Assembly: GCA_039818165.1 (NCBI GenBank)
Contig: JBCBUL010000002.1
Location: 186,001 to 250,000, forward strand
Reading direction: 5' to 3'
Length of the DNA stretch: 64,000 nucleotides
Origin: UBA5336 sp039818165
GTDB lineage: Bacteria > Pseudomonadota > Alphaproteobacteria > Caulobacterales > Hyphomonadaceae
Shown here: piece by piece, positions 51,509 through 61,221 of the stretch
How positions within the stretch are numbered: the stretch's first letter is position 1
Layout: every line of letters begins with the position of its first letter
Position numbers and translations under genes: made by a program
Notes under the pieces: model-generated
The model's input: only the letters and a program-made list of their open reading frames with translations
Database searches by the model: none
Told to the model about the DNA's origin: nothing

Positions 51509-52558
51509 CTACGGCGAACTGGTCAGAACGACATCCGCACCGGCAATTGTAAGGCTTGGTTGCGCGCTGGAGACCATCTCTGCGAGTTGCAGTGACGCCG
51601 CTTCAGCTTGCTCCAGGTGCCAGGCCATCGCTGCCAAGTGGTTTGGCAAAACCGCACCATCGCCATCCTGATTCGACACAAGCAGCGGGTCCTGGCGCGC
51701 CACTCTCGCCCAGATGTTCTGGGTTTCGCGCAATTGCGCACGCATGCTGGCGCGTTGCATCAGTTCCGGGTGGGCGTGCACAGCGGCCTGAAGCATGCCG
51801 GCGGCCACATGCGCTCTCGCGCGAGCCGTGTAGAAGGCGTGTACATCGGAGCGGCTCGCTGGCCAGCCATCCTTATGGCCGACACGTTCGCCGAGGTCCG
51901 ACGAAGACTGCTTGGCCCAGCCGGCAAAAAGGCGAAGTGACTGCGCCAAATCCTGATCCGCATCCAGATCATTCGTCAGGCCTGCATGTACGCGGCCATT
52001 GAAGCGCGCGAGTGCCTCTGCCGCTGCAATGAGGCGCGGGGTCATCTCGGTATCTGATTTCGTGCGCAAGAGGCGGCTGGCTGCAGCAAGATCGGCGTCA
52101 ATCTCGCTGGAGCGCGTGACAGTTCCTGCTGCGAGTTGGATGTAATCCGCCAGCGCATTGGCCAGTCCATCTTGCCAGGCAGGCTGCGCCGTCAGCTGTC
52201 GGGCCGGCGCGAAGGAAGCTTTGTCGGCTGTCCAGCCGGGACCTTCCACTTCGCGGGCTACCAGCGTGATGGCGACCCCCATGGATGGCGATGCCCACGT
52301 CTCTGATGACACTGCTTCAAGCGGCGCATCATTCACCTCGTGGGCAGACCACATCATCACCGGGTACGTCCCGATGGCCAGCATCAAGGCACAGGCCTTC
52401 AATACGCCCTTGGTGAAACGCCATGCCTTCTGGCTTTTTACCATGTACGGACTGGGCATCGCAGATGAGATGTCGAGGTTCTTGTCGCCGCCGAGCACCG
52501 TCACCACTGGACCTTCCTTCTGGTAATCCTCCGGAGGGGTCGCAGGCACTGGCAACAT
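51509..52558 (-). CDS. DUF2333 family membrane protein
   Basis: A 349-residue protein with one transmembrane helix (about 50-68, VLKACALMLAIGTYPVMMWS) and a large periplasmic helical domain. It fits DUF2333: EGPGWTADKASFAPARQLTAQPAWQDGLANALADY (in pieces), then DLAAASRLLR, EALARFNGRVHAG and VHAFYTARARAHVAAGMLQA. Members are envelope proteins of unknown function. The N-terminal 45 residues are polar. NFU lies downstream on the same strand after 109 nt. Confidence 0.82.
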   Translation of the reverse strand: MLPVPATPPEDYQKEGPVVTVLGGDKNLDISSAMPSPYMVKSQKAWRFTKGVLKACALMLAIGTYPVMMWSAHEVNDAPLEAVSSETWASPSMGVAITLVAREVEGPGWTADKASFAPARQLTAQPAWQDGLANALADYIQLAAGTVTRSSEIDADLAAASRLLRTKSDTEMTPRLIAAAEALARFNGRVHAGLTNDLDADQDLAQSLRLFAGWAKQSSSDLGERVGHKDGWPASRSDVHAFYTARARAHVAAGMLQAAVHAHPELMQRASMRAQLRETQNIWARVARQDPLLVSNQDGDGAVLPNHLAAMAWHLEQAEAASLQLAEMVSSAQPSLTIAGADVVLTSSP

Positions 52559-52660
52559 CAGGTTAACCTCGATTTACGCTGAGTTGATATTGTGCCGAAT
52601 CCAGTGGCCAATCGCAAGCCGGTCAGGATGAAAAGACAGAAATAAACTGACCAAACATGA

Positions 52661-53140
52661 CTATTCGCCCAAGGATTTAGCAGTTGCCAAGATTTCAGCC
52701 TCGGATGTGGTCCCGTCCTCAAGTTGAAAGGTCAGGCGAACGGGGTATTGGCTGCCCGATTCGAGCTGCGTGACGCCGAAAACCATCAGGTGGTCGCTGC
52801 CCCGCTGCAGAGCCAGTGGCGTGCCTGGCGTTAGATCATATCCGTCGACCTGGCGCATACGCATTTGTCCGTCATCCATGGACACGGTGTGCAACTCAAT
52901 CGCCTCGGCAAACGCCGCTTCTGCGGCAACCAGTTTCGCCTTTTGCCCAGTCACTTCGATCACTGCCCCGCCCATGGTCACGTCCCGGCCCTCCAGCGGC
53001 ACCATAACAAAGGCGTCGGTGACAACGGCTTCGAACGCGGCGCTCTCGGCCGCGTCTGTTTCCGGCGAGGCCGCCGGAGCGCTGGCCTGTCCACAGGCTG
53101 TGAGCATAAGGACGGTCGCGAAAGCAAAAAGGATGCGCAT
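52661..53140 (-). CDS. PCu(A)C copper chaperone lipoprotein
   Basis: A 159-residue lipoprotein (signal ending MLTAC, Cys16) with an Ala/Glu-rich spacer and a PCu(A)C domain. The Cu(I) ligands appear as ELHTVSMDDGQMRM and later GSDHLMVFGV, giving the H-x-M...H-x-M pattern. The family supplies copper to the CuA or CuB site of cytochrome oxidase, which would fit the aerobic bc1-based chain seen here. trpS lies 23 nt upstream. Confidence 0.88.
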   Translation of the reverse strand: MRILFAFATVLMLTACGQASAPAASPETDAAESAAFEAVVTDAFVMVPLEGRDVTMGGAVIEVTGQKAKLVAAEAAFAEAIELHTVSMDDGQMRMRQVDGYDLTPGTPLALQRGSDHLMVFGVTQLESGSQYPVRLTFQLEDGTTSEAEILATAKSLGE

Positions 53141-53163
53141 GGAGTTTTCCTGTGTGTTCGCCC

Positions 53164-54201
53164 CTAGGGCTTGGCTTTCCAGAACCCGATAACCTCCCGC
53201 ACCTCATCCAGGATGGGCGCCGCGATGTCACGGGCTGCCTCAGCCCCCTTGGCCAGCTGTCGGTCGATCTCCGAAGGATCTTCCAGCAACCGCCGCATCT
53301 CTGTGGTCACAGGGGCCAACTTCTCACACGCAAGCTCAGCGAGGGCAGGCTTGAACGTGCCAAACCCTTTGCCGCCAAACTCCGCAAGCACGGCATCGAC
53401 GCTGTCTCCAGACAGGGCGGAATAGATGCCCACCAGATTCTCGACTTCCGGACGCCCTGCAAAGCCGCCCGTATCGCCAGGCATATCTCCCAGCGTGTCT
53501 GTTTTTGATTTCTTGATCTTCTTCGCGATGGTGTCGCTGTCATCGATCAGATTGATGCGGGACGTTTCAGCCGGATCGGACTTGGACATTTTCTTCGTCC
53601 CGTCCTTGAGGCTCATGATCTTGGCGCCGGGCCCCTCGATGAGGGCTTCAGGCAGTGGGAAGAAGCCGGGGGCATCATACTCCCGGTTGAACCGATCCGC
53701 GATGTCGCGAGTCAACTCCAGATGCTGCTTCTGGTCTTCGCCCACGGGCACGTGCGTCGCCTTGTAGGCGAGAATGTCGGCGGCCTGGAGGACGGGATAA
53801 TCGAAGAGACCAACGCTCGCGCGCTCGGCATCCTTGCCCGCCTTGTCCTTGAACTGGGTCATCCGCTCGAGCCATCCCATCCGCGCGACGCAATTGAAGT
53901 ACCAGGCCAGTTCCACATGGGCCGGCACGGCCGACTGGGCGTATACAATCGCCTTGGCCGGATCGACGCCCGAGGCGTAGAAAGCCGCAGCAATTTCCCG
54001 GGTCTTGCTGGCGAGTACCTTCGGGTCCTGAGGCACGGTGATGGCGTGCAGGTCCACAATGCAGAAAACGCAGTCATGGGTTTCCTGCAGCGCTACGAAT
54101 TTCACCAAGGCGCCGAGATAGTTGCCGAGGTGCAGATTGCCGGTGGGCTGAACGCCGGAGAAGACCCGCTCAGGGCCGGAATAGTCAGATGTTTCAGTCA
54201 T
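53164..54201 (-). CDS. trpS: Tryptophanyl-tRNA synthetase
   Basis: The 345-residue class I synthetase. HIGH-like motif in PTGNLHLGNYLG, YPVLQAADIL and the KMSKS motif intact in GTKKMSKSDP. Length is standard. It follows murJ by 10 nt and PCu(A)C lies 23 nt beyond it, forming the end of a glnD-murJ-trpS unit. Confidence 0.97.
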   Translation of the reverse strand: MTETSDYSGPERVFSGVQPTGNLHLGNYLGALVKFVALQETHDCVFCIVDLHAITVPQDPKVLASKTREIAAAFYASGVDPAKAIVYAQSAVPAHVELAWYFNCVARMGWLERMTQFKDKAGKDAERASVGLFDYPVLQAADILAYKATHVPVGEDQKQHLELTRDIADRFNREYDAPGFFPLPEALIEGPGAKIMSLKDGTKKMSKSDPAETSRINLIDDSDTIAKKIKKSKTDTLGDMPGDTGGFAGRPEVENLVGIYSALSGDSVDAVLAEFGGKGFGTFKPALAELACEKLAPVTTEMRRLLEDPSEIDRQLAKGAEAARDIAAPILDEVREVIGFWKAKP

Positions 54202-54211
54202 GCGACGCCGC

Positions 54212-55780
54212 TTACTCCACAGCGCGCCGCCCCGCCAGTGCTTTCACGTCACTTATCCTCAAAGCGCCGAAGAGGATCGCTGCCACGCCATAGGCCAGAG
54301 CCCCTGCCCCAATGAGAGCGAGCACGTCGAAGATGCTTCCCCCCGGCACCAGCGCGCGCATCTCCGCTTCGTTCATCAGGAGCCAATAGAGCCCGGCTCC
54401 CATCGCCGCACTGGCCAGGAGGCAACTCACCAATCTCGACACCAGCCTGGCCCCGGGCCGATACCATCCGCGCGCTTGCAGCGTTGCGAACAGCATTGCT
54501 GCGTTTATCCAGGCCGCGGCACTGGTGGCGACGGCAAGGCCGGGAAAGCCCGGCGCATCCATAGACCGCAGCCAGAAGAACAGCCCCGCCCCAAACACGG
54601 TGTTGATAAGCACGGAAAGTAGGGCAAACCGCATGGGCGTCTTCGTGTCTTCCCGGGCAAAGAATCCCGGCGCAAGAACCTTGATCAACACGAAAGCGGG
54701 AACGCCCCAGGCGAAGTGTACGAGCGCGCTCGCTGAAAGCGCTGCATCATCGGCGGTAAACGCGCCGCGGCCAAACAGGCCGTCAATCAGCGCCGTGGGC
54801 ACGATGGCGAGCGCCACAGCGGCCGGCAGCGTAAGCGCCATGGCGAGGCCAATGCCATCATCCATCATGGTGTTGGCGCTATCGCCGTCCTCGGCCCGTG
54901 CCGCACGGGCCAGTCTCGGCAGAATCGCAACGCCGACGGCCACGCCAACAAGGCCAAGCGGCAACTGATAGAGACGATCTGCATATTGCAGATAAGACCG
55001 AGCGCCGACTTCCAATCCCGCGAGTATCTGGCTGATCAGCGCATTGATCTGCATGCCCGAAGCCGCGATTGCCCCGGGAATGGCCAATCCCATGACCCGT
55101 TTCACGTTGGGTGTGATCCGCGGCAGCCCAATCAGCGAAAGATTGACCTTCTGTCGCCGCACGCCCCACCAGAGCAGCAGTGCCTGGAGTACGCCGGCAA
55201 TCGCAACAGCCACTGTCGCATACTTCGCCGTTTCACTCGGGCTGTTCGCAGCCAGGGCGGCAACAATGATACAAACATTGAGGAGTGTCGGCGCCCCAGC
55301 CGAGAGAACAAATCGGCCTGCCGAATTCAGAACACCGGCAAAGAGTGCCGTCAGTGCCATAAAGGCAAGGTAAGGCATGGTGATCTGTGTGAGCAGAATA
55401 CCGAGCTGCAAGATCTCTGGCTGGTCGTGATACGCGCCCATCAGCGCGCGGATGATCCACGGCATGGCAATCTGGGCCGCGATCACGATTCCGGCCGTGA
55501 ATGCGAAAAGAACGCGCATCGCTTCCTGCGCCAATGCCTCTGCGGCGGCTTCTCCTTCTGCCTCCAGCGTGCGCGCGTAGGACGGCACAAATGCCTGGGC
55601 AAAAGCCCCCTCGGCAAAGAAACGCCGGAACAGGTTCGGGAACATCAGAGCAGCGAAAAAAGCGTCGCCCACTGGACCTGCACCGATCTTCGCAGCGATG
55701 ATCGCTTCGCGCAGAAGCCCCAACACGCGGGAGACAAGGGTCAGTGAAGCCTGGACCAGCGTATTGCGCACGAGGCTCAT
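54212..55780 (-). CDS. murJ: Lipid II flippase MurJ
   Basis: The 522-residue MOP-family membrane protein with about 14 helices moves lipid II across the inner membrane. Landmarks: TLVSRVLGLLREAIIAAKIGAGPVGDAFF (in pieces), PNLFRRFFAEGAFAQAFVP, and the hydrophobic repeats that follow. It follows glnD by 27 nt on the same strand, an arrangement common in Alphaproteobacteria. Confidence 0.96.
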   Translation of the reverse strand: MSLVRNTLVQASLTLVSRVLGLLREAIIAAKIGAGPVGDAFFAALMFPNLFRRFFAEGAFAQAFVPSYARTLEAEGEAAAEALAQEAMRVLFAFTAGIVIAAQIAMPWIIRALMGAYHDQPEILQLGILLTQITMPYLAFMALTALFAGVLNSAGRFVLSAGAPTLLNVCIIVAALAANSPSETAKYATVAVAIAGVLQALLLWWGVRRQKVNLSLIGLPRITPNVKRVMGLAIPGAIAASGMQINALISQILAGLEVGARSYLQYADRLYQLPLGLVGVAVGVAILPRLARAARAEDGDSANTMMDDGIGLAMALTLPAAVALAIVPTALIDGLFGRGAFTADDAALSASALVHFAWGVPAFVLIKVLAPGFFAREDTKTPMRFALLSVLINTVFGAGLFFWLRSMDAPGFPGLAVATSAAAWINAAMLFATLQARGWYRPGARLVSRLVSCLLASAAMGAGLYWLLMNEAEMRALVPGGSIFDVLALIGAGALAYGVAAILFGALRISDVKALAGRRAVE

Positions 55781-55807
55781 GGGCAGGTGGCTCCCGGTTG
55801 TCTCACC

Positions 55808-58648
55808 TTAGAAGCTGTCAGCAGCGCTCGCGCGCTTCAGCTCTTGGGCAGGCGTGGAGGGCATATCAGGTTCATCGCGCCCCAAAACGGCAAGGAGATT
55901 GCGCTTCAGTGACGTTTTAAGGGCGTCTGGAAGATGCTTCTGACCATCCGTTGCCTCAACATAGAATGCATCGAACACACGCTCACCATAGCTGCCGACA
56001 TGGGCCGACCGGATCGAGAGCCCGGCGGCAGCAAGCGTTTCAACCACATCAAGCAACAGGCCCGTCCGGTCTCGGGCAATCACATCGACCACGGTGGCGT
56101 CGGCGGACAGATCATCGTGGAGCTGGACAACAGGTTCGACAATGAAGGCCGCTTCGCGGGCCTGGCGCCGGGTCTTGATCTCAACTTTCGCCAGATCACC
56201 GCGCAGGGCCGCATCAATATCTGCCTTCAACATCTCCATGCGGCGGGGATCACCCGATGCAAAGGCGTCTCCCTCTTCAGTCTGGAGAACGAACGTATCG
56301 ATGATACTGCCATCCGTCCCCGTCGACACTTGCGAGGAGACAATGTTTGCACCGCGTCCAACGATGGCGCGTACGACGTCAGCGAAAAGGCCAACCCTGT
56401 CAGTCCCCGTCACCATCACATCCAGTCCACCCCGGCCGGGCCGTTCGCGGAGATGAACCGCTTCGCCCGTCGCGAGACAGGCCGCGTGCCAGGCGAGGTC
56501 TTCGCTGTCATAGGTCGTCCAGTAGGCGGCATCCATGTTTGCCTGAACCGGCGGAAGCGTCCCGAGAATATCCACCAGTTCCGCCCGACGATCCTCGGCC
56601 CGGGCCTCAAGCACAGTCTGGACCGAATGGGCATCGGTGCGTCCGCCGCGCAAAGCCGCTGCGGTATTGTGATAGAGGTCTGCGAGCAATTGCCCCTTCC
56701 AGGCGTTCCAGACGCCGGGGCCAACAGCTTTGATGTCCGCCACGGTGAGAATGTAGAGCAGCCTCAGGCGCTCCAGGTCACCCACCAGTTCGGCGAAAGT
56801 CGAGACTGTTCTGGGATCGGCGATATCGCGCTTTTGCGCCGTCTCGCTCATCTCAAGGTGATTGCCCACCAGCCACGACACCAACTCTGCCTCAGCCGGG
56901 CCGAGCCCCAATCGCTTCGAAGCGCGTTTGGAGGTCTTGGCCCCTTCGACTTGCTGGTCCCCCTGCCCTTTGCCCGTGTCGTGCAACAGCATCGCCAGAT
57001 ACAGCGCCCGACGATGGGTGACAGATGGGAAAACCTGCGCCACCAGAGGGGGATCATCGACACGGCCATGCTCCAGGTCAGAGATGGCCTGGACAGCCCG
57101 CAGCGTGTGCTCATCAACCGTGAAGTGATGGTACATGTTGAACTGGGTCTGTGCGACGATCTCACCGAACTCCGGGACGAATTTGCCCAATACGCCAGCC
57201 TCATTCATCCGCTTAAGGGTCAGCGCGGGGCGCGTGCCCGCCAGAAGGGCGTCCAAGATCGCAGCTTGCCCTTCAGGCGACTTTCGCACTTCGGAACGAA
57301 CCGCTTTGAGTGAGTGGCTCGCCGCCCAGAGCGCATCTGGATGAACGTCCAGGTCTCGCTGCTCAGCTTCGATAAAGAGACGCACCATCGAGACGGGGTC
57401 CGCCTCGAAATCATGATCTTTCGAGACAGAAACCCGTCCGCCATCAATCACGAAAGGGGTGCCTTCAATCGCCTGAACACCCGGCTGCGGCAGGAAGCGG
57501 CGCAAGCCTTCCGGCTTCTTTTTCTGGTCAGCCTCAAGCTTTGCCGCAAGGATCCGGGTCAACGCGCCGACATCCTTCGCCACGAGAAAGTACCGCTTCA
57601 TGAAGCGTTCCACGCCGCGCTGTCCGCCGCGGTCGCGATACCCCATGCGTTCGGCAATTTCCGGCTGGAGGTCAAAGCTCAGGCGTTCTTCGGCGCGCCC
57701 CGTCAGGTAGTGAAGGTGGCAGCGCACAGTCCAGAAAAACTCGGCCGCGCGAATGTATCGGCGGAAATCCTGCTGGGTGAATGGCGAGGCCGCCATCACC
57801 TCTTCGAGCGACGTGCCGCCATGGATGTGCTTGATCACCCAGAAAAGCGTCTGCAGATCGCGCAGGCCGCCTTTGCTTTCTTTCACATTTGGCTCAACCA
57901 CGTAGCGCGTGTCGCCCTGGCGGGCATGACGGGCGTCCCGCTCTGCCAGTTTGTCGGCGATGAATTCCGCGTCCTTGCCCCGCACAACCTTTGCTTCGAA
58001 CAGTTCGCGCGCTTCGGTGAACAGTTCTGCGTCGCCGCTAATGAAGCGCATATCGAGAAGGGACGTCTTGATCGTCACGTCTGAGCCCGCAAGGCGCAGA
58101 CAGTCTTCCGGCGTTCGAAAGGCATGCCCCACTTTCAGGCCCATATCCCAGAGAGCGTAGAGCATGTACTCGGCGACCGATTCAGCATGGGGGCTGGTTT
58201 TCCAGGCGTGAATGGTCAGCAGGTCAATATCCGAACTCGGCGCCAGAACGCTGCGGCCATACCCGCCCGTCGCGGCGATGGCGATCCGCTCCCCCAGTGT
58301 GGGGTTCGAGACGGGGTGAATATGGGTCGTTGTGTAATCGTAGAGCGCCGAAATCACTTCGTCCTGAACCGACGCCAACAGTCTGGCCGTGTCGAGCCCG
58401 GTCGCACCTTGCTGGAGCCGTTCCTGGGCGATCATCCGTCCGCGAAACAGGGCCTGGTGAAGGATATCCAGAGCACGCGCCCGTGCCGCTGACGGATCGT
58501 CCAGATTGTTCATGAACGATGCCGACAGTTTCACCCGCAGGGATCGCCCATCGATGATGTTGGCAATATCCCAGGGCCCGGGCTTGGCCTCTCTGATTGG
58601 CTTCCTCAAGAGAGTGGGCTCAGGCGTTTGGGGGTCGGTCTCGGCCAT
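55808..58648 (-). CDS. glnD: Protein-P-II uridylyltransferase/uridylyl-removing enzyme
   Basis: The 946-residue sensor of glutamine uridylylates GlnB and deuridylylates it. Domains: nucleotidyltransferase (about 80-250; GGYGRSVLAPSSDIDLL), glnD-type linker, HD domain (about 490-640; LLHDTGKGQGDQ near 550) and two ACT domains (last 190 residues; VTGTDRVGLFADVVRAIVGRG, ARDRTGLLLDVVETLAAAG). The target tyrosine of GlnB in this window is kept, so the cascade looks complete apart from glnE, which is not here. Divergent from sulP by 140 nt. Confidence 0.96.
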   Translation of the reverse strand: MAETDPQTPEPTLLRKPIREAKPGPWDIANIIDGRSLRVKLSASFMNNLDDPSAARARALDILHQALFRGRMIAQERLQQGATGLDTARLLASVQDEVISALYDYTTTHIHPVSNPTLGERIAIAATGGYGRSVLAPSSDIDLLTIHAWKTSPHAESVAEYMLYALWDMGLKVGHAFRTPEDCLRLAGSDVTIKTSLLDMRFISGDAELFTEARELFEAKVVRGKDAEFIADKLAERDARHARQGDTRYVVEPNVKESKGGLRDLQTLFWVIKHIHGGTSLEEVMAASPFTQQDFRRYIRAAEFFWTVRCHLHYLTGRAEERLSFDLQPEIAERMGYRDRGGQRGVERFMKRYFLVAKDVGALTRILAAKLEADQKKKPEGLRRFLPQPGVQAIEGTPFVIDGGRVSVSKDHDFEADPVSMVRLFIEAEQRDLDVHPDALWAASHSLKAVRSEVRKSPEGQAAILDALLAGTRPALTLKRMNEAGVLGKFVPEFGEIVAQTQFNMYHHFTVDEHTLRAVQAISDLEHGRVDDPPLVAQVFPSVTHRRALYLAMLLHDTGKGQGDQQVEGAKTSKRASKRLGLGPAEAELVSWLVGNHLEMSETAQKRDIADPRTVSTFAELVGDLERLRLLYILTVADIKAVGPGVWNAWKGQLLADLYHNTAAALRGGRTDAHSVQTVLEARAEDRRAELVDILGTLPPVQANMDAAYWTTYDSEDLAWHAACLATGEAVHLRERPGRGGLDVMVTGTDRVGLFADVVRAIVGRGANIVSSQVSTGTDGSIIDTFVLQTEEGDAFASGDPRRMEMLKADIDAALRGDLAKVEIKTRRQAREAAFIVEPVVQLHDDLSADATVVDVIARDRTGLLLDVVETLAAAGLSIRSAHVGSYGERVFDAFYVEATDGQKHLPDALKTSLKRNLLAVLGRDEPDMPSTPAQELKRASAADSF

Positions 58649-58788
58649 CTAAGCTGCCTAGATCAATCCGGACCAAAAAGAAACGCATCCGCCGGTGTGC
58701 AGCACAGTTATGTGTGCGCGCATGTTGCAATGCGAAAAGAAGCGTGTTCCACGCGGGGCGATATCCCCCTTTCCCACGGATTTTCGCT

Positions 58789-60501
58789 ATGGCGACGAAA
58801 TCGACACTCGCGGCGTTCGCCGAACGCGTTCCCCTGCCGGATTGGCGCTCAAGTGATCTCTCGAATATGAGCCCGAGTGACCTTCGGGTCGAAGCGTTGG
58901 CGGGTCTGACCGTGGCACTCGCGCTGGTGCCGGAAGCCGTCGCTTTCGCATTTGTAGCGGGTGTGCACCCCCTGGTGGGGCTCTATGCAGCGTTCATCGT
59001 GGGTCTCATCACAGCGCTCATCGGCGGTCGCCCCGGTATGATCTCCGGTGCAACCGGGGCCCTGGCCGTGGTGATGGTCGCCCTCGTGGCCGAGCACGGC
59101 GTAGAGTACCTCTTCGCGACGGTCATCCTGATGGGCATTCTCCAATTGCTCGCGGGCGCGTTCCGTCTCGGCAAATTTATTCGGCTCGTGCCCCATCCGG
59201 TGATGCTTGGATTTGTGAATGGCCTCGCCATCGTGATCTTCCTGGCCCAACTCGGCCAGTTCCAGGTGCCGGGCACCGCCACACCGGACGGTCACTCTAT
59301 GCTGCCCAATGGCGAGTGGCTTTCGGGCACAGCGCTCGCCCTCATGTTGGGGCTTACGGGGCTGACCATGGCGATCATCGTGCTCCTGCCGAAGGTCACA
59401 AAGGCCATCCCGGCGCCCTTGGCCGGCATTGTGGTGGTTGCAGCCATCGTGATTGGCTTCGGGCTTGATGTATCCACCGTTGGCGACCTGGCCTCAATTC
59501 AAGGCGGCCTGCCCCAGTTCCACATCCCGTTCACCACCGCCACTGAGCCGGTGTTCGGAGCCTATGAGTGGCCGGGCGGCCCGGCGGACTTTGCGCCGCT
59601 GGCGCCTCTCAACCTTGAGACGCTCGGGATCATCTTTCCCTACGCCCTGATCCTGGCGGCCATCGGCCTGATCGAAAGCCTGCTGACGCTGAACCTCGTG
59701 GGCGAGATGACCGGCAAGCGCGGCGGCGCGTCCAAGGAATGCCTGGCCCAGGGTACAGCAAATGTCGTGACAGGGTTCTTCGGTGGCATGGGCGGGTGCG
59801 CCATGATCGGCCAGTCCATGATCAACGTGAAATCGGGCGGGCGTACGCGCGTCTCCGGCACGCTGGCGGCGCTCTTCTTGCTGGCGTTTATTCTCGTGGG
59901 CTCAAGCTTGATTGAACAGATCCCGCTAGCAGCGCTGGTGGGTGTCATGTTCATGGTTGTGATCGGCACGTTTGCCTGGAACTCTCTGCGCATCATGCGG
60001 AAAATCCCGCTCACCGATGCGTTCGTCATCATTCTCGTGACCGCCGTGACGGTGCAGTATGATCTGGCCATCGCTGTGATCGTCGGCGTGATCGTCTCTG
60101 CCCTGGCCTTCGCCTGGTCCAATGCGAAGGAAATCCGGTGCATTGAACGCGATTCTATCCGCACGCCCGGTGCAAAGGTCTATGAGATCGAAGGTGCGCT
60201 CTTCTTCGGCTCCACCGATGGGTTCGCGGAGATTTTCACGCCGGAGGAAGACCCCGACACCGTGATCGTGGACTTTGCCCGCTCGCGCGTAGTCGACCAA
60301 TCCGCCCTTCAAGCGATTGAAGACCTCGCGGCAAAGTATGACGCTTTGGGCAAGACGCTTCAGTTGCGCCACCTGACCCGCGATTGCCACGCGCTCTTGT
60401 CACGTGCCGGCCAATTGATGATCGATAGCGATGACGACCCGGATTACGCCGTTGCGGCCGATTACGCCGTGCGTCCCGGCCGCTTCGGCGGGGCGCACTG
60501 A
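58789..60501 (+). CDS. SulP family anion transporter with STAS domain
   Basis: A 570-residue membrane protein: first the SulP core with LRVEALAGLTVALALVPEAVAFAFVAG, GLYAAFIVGLI, the SGATGALAVVM signature and a second half GFFGGMGGCAMIGQSMIN (in pieces), then a C-terminal cytosolic STAS domain (about 440-560; VDFARSRVVDQSALQAIEDLA). Substrates of bacterial SulP proteins include sulfate, bicarbonate and dicarboxylates; this one cannot be assigned. The ATG at 58789 matches the family N-terminus; the frame upstream to 58597 would overlap glnD. Confidence 0.9.
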   Translation: MATKSTLAAFAERVPLPDWRSSDLSNMSPSDLRVEALAGLTVALALVPEAVAFAFVAGVHPLVGLYAAFIVGLITALIGGRPGMISGATGALAVVMVALVAEHGVEYLFATVILMGILQLLAGAFRLGKFIRLVPHPVMLGFVNGLAIVIFLAQLGQFQVPGTATPDGHSMLPNGEWLSGTALALMLGLTGLTMAIIVLLPKVTKAIPAPLAGIVVVAAIVIGFGLDVSTVGDLASIQGGLPQFHIPFTTATEPVFGAYEWPGGPADFAPLAPLNLETLGIIFPYALILAAIGLIESLLTLNLVGEMTGKRGGASKECLAQGTANVVTGFFGGMGGCAMIGQSMINVKSGGRTRVSGTLAALFLLAFILVGSSLIEQIPLAALVGVMFMVVIGTFAWNSLRIMRKIPLTDAFVIILVTAVTVQYDLAIAVIVGVIVSALAFAWSNAKEIRCIERDSIRTPGAKVYEIEGALFFGSTDGFAEIFTPEEDPDTVIVDFARSRVVDQSALQAIEDLAAKYDALGKTLQLRHLTRDCHALLSRAGQLMIDSDDDPDYAVAADYAVRPGRFGGAH

Positions 60502-60505
60502 TCTC

Positions 60506-61210
60506 CTAAAGGTCGCGAAAGGCGATGCGCAGGCCGGTGCGGGTTTCCGAGGCTTCCAGAAGATCACACAGGGGCCCCGCCACGCTTTCTGGCGTTGGTA
60601 GGGTTTCAGGATCTTCGCCCGGCATGGCATCGAAGCGCATTTCCGTGCGGGTTGCTCCCGGATCATAGAGGTTCACCCGAAGCTCGGTCTGTTCATTTTC
60701 CTCGGCCCAGGCATGGATCAGCCCCTCCAGACCCGCTTTCGACGCCTGGTAGGGTCCCCAGAACGCCCTTGGCCGCGGCACCACGCCGGACGTGACGAAC
60801 ACCGCACGCGGCGCGTCTGACTTAGCTAGAAGCGGCGCCATGGACCGGATCAGCCGCCAATTCGCCGTCAGGTTTACATTCAACGTCTCTTCAAACTGGC
60901 GCACGCCAATCGTCTGAAGCGGCCCCAGCGTGCCAAGCACGCCCGCATTGCCGAGCAACCCATCCAACCGTCCGAACCGGTCGCTTAGAATTTGCCCCAG
61001 GGCATCGATGGATTTGCCATCCGACAGATCCATGGGAACAAAGGTTGCAGCATGCCCTTCCGCCTTCGACTCATCATCGAGGGACTCCAGCGCCTTTTTG
61101 GATCGCGCCAGCCCGATGACATGATGACCGCGCCGTGCCAGATCGATGACAGCAGCCCGGCCAATACCGCGCGATGCCCCGGTGACGAGGACCAGTCTTT
61201 TGTCGGTCAT
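60506..61210 (-). CDS. Short-chain dehydrogenase/reductase
   Basis: A 234-residue SDR: TGASRGIGRAAVIDLARRGH (cofactor loop), NAGVLGTLGPL and the active-site FVTSGVVPRPRAFWGPYQASKAG, with Ser, Tyr and Lys in the usual places. No basic residue clearly fixes NADPH. Substrate unknown. It follows purF by 11 nt on the same strand and ends 4 nt from the sulP stop. Confidence 0.9.
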   Translation of the reverse strand: MTDKRLVLVTGASRGIGRAAVIDLARRGHHVIGLARSKKALESLDDESKAEGHAATFVPMDLSDGKSIDALGQILSDRFGRLDGLLGNAGVLGTLGPLQTIGVRQFEETLNVNLTANWRLIRSMAPLLAKSDAPRAVFVTSGVVPRPRAFWGPYQASKAGLEGLIHAWAEENEQTELRVNLYDPGATRTEMRFDAMPGEDPETLPTPESVAGPLCDLLEASETRTGLRIAFRDL

Positions 61211-61221
61211 GGCTCAGTCCT

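Noticed and set aside
55934..57313. A 459-codon plus-strand frame
   Set aside because: Antisense shadow of glnD with no start signal or known motif.
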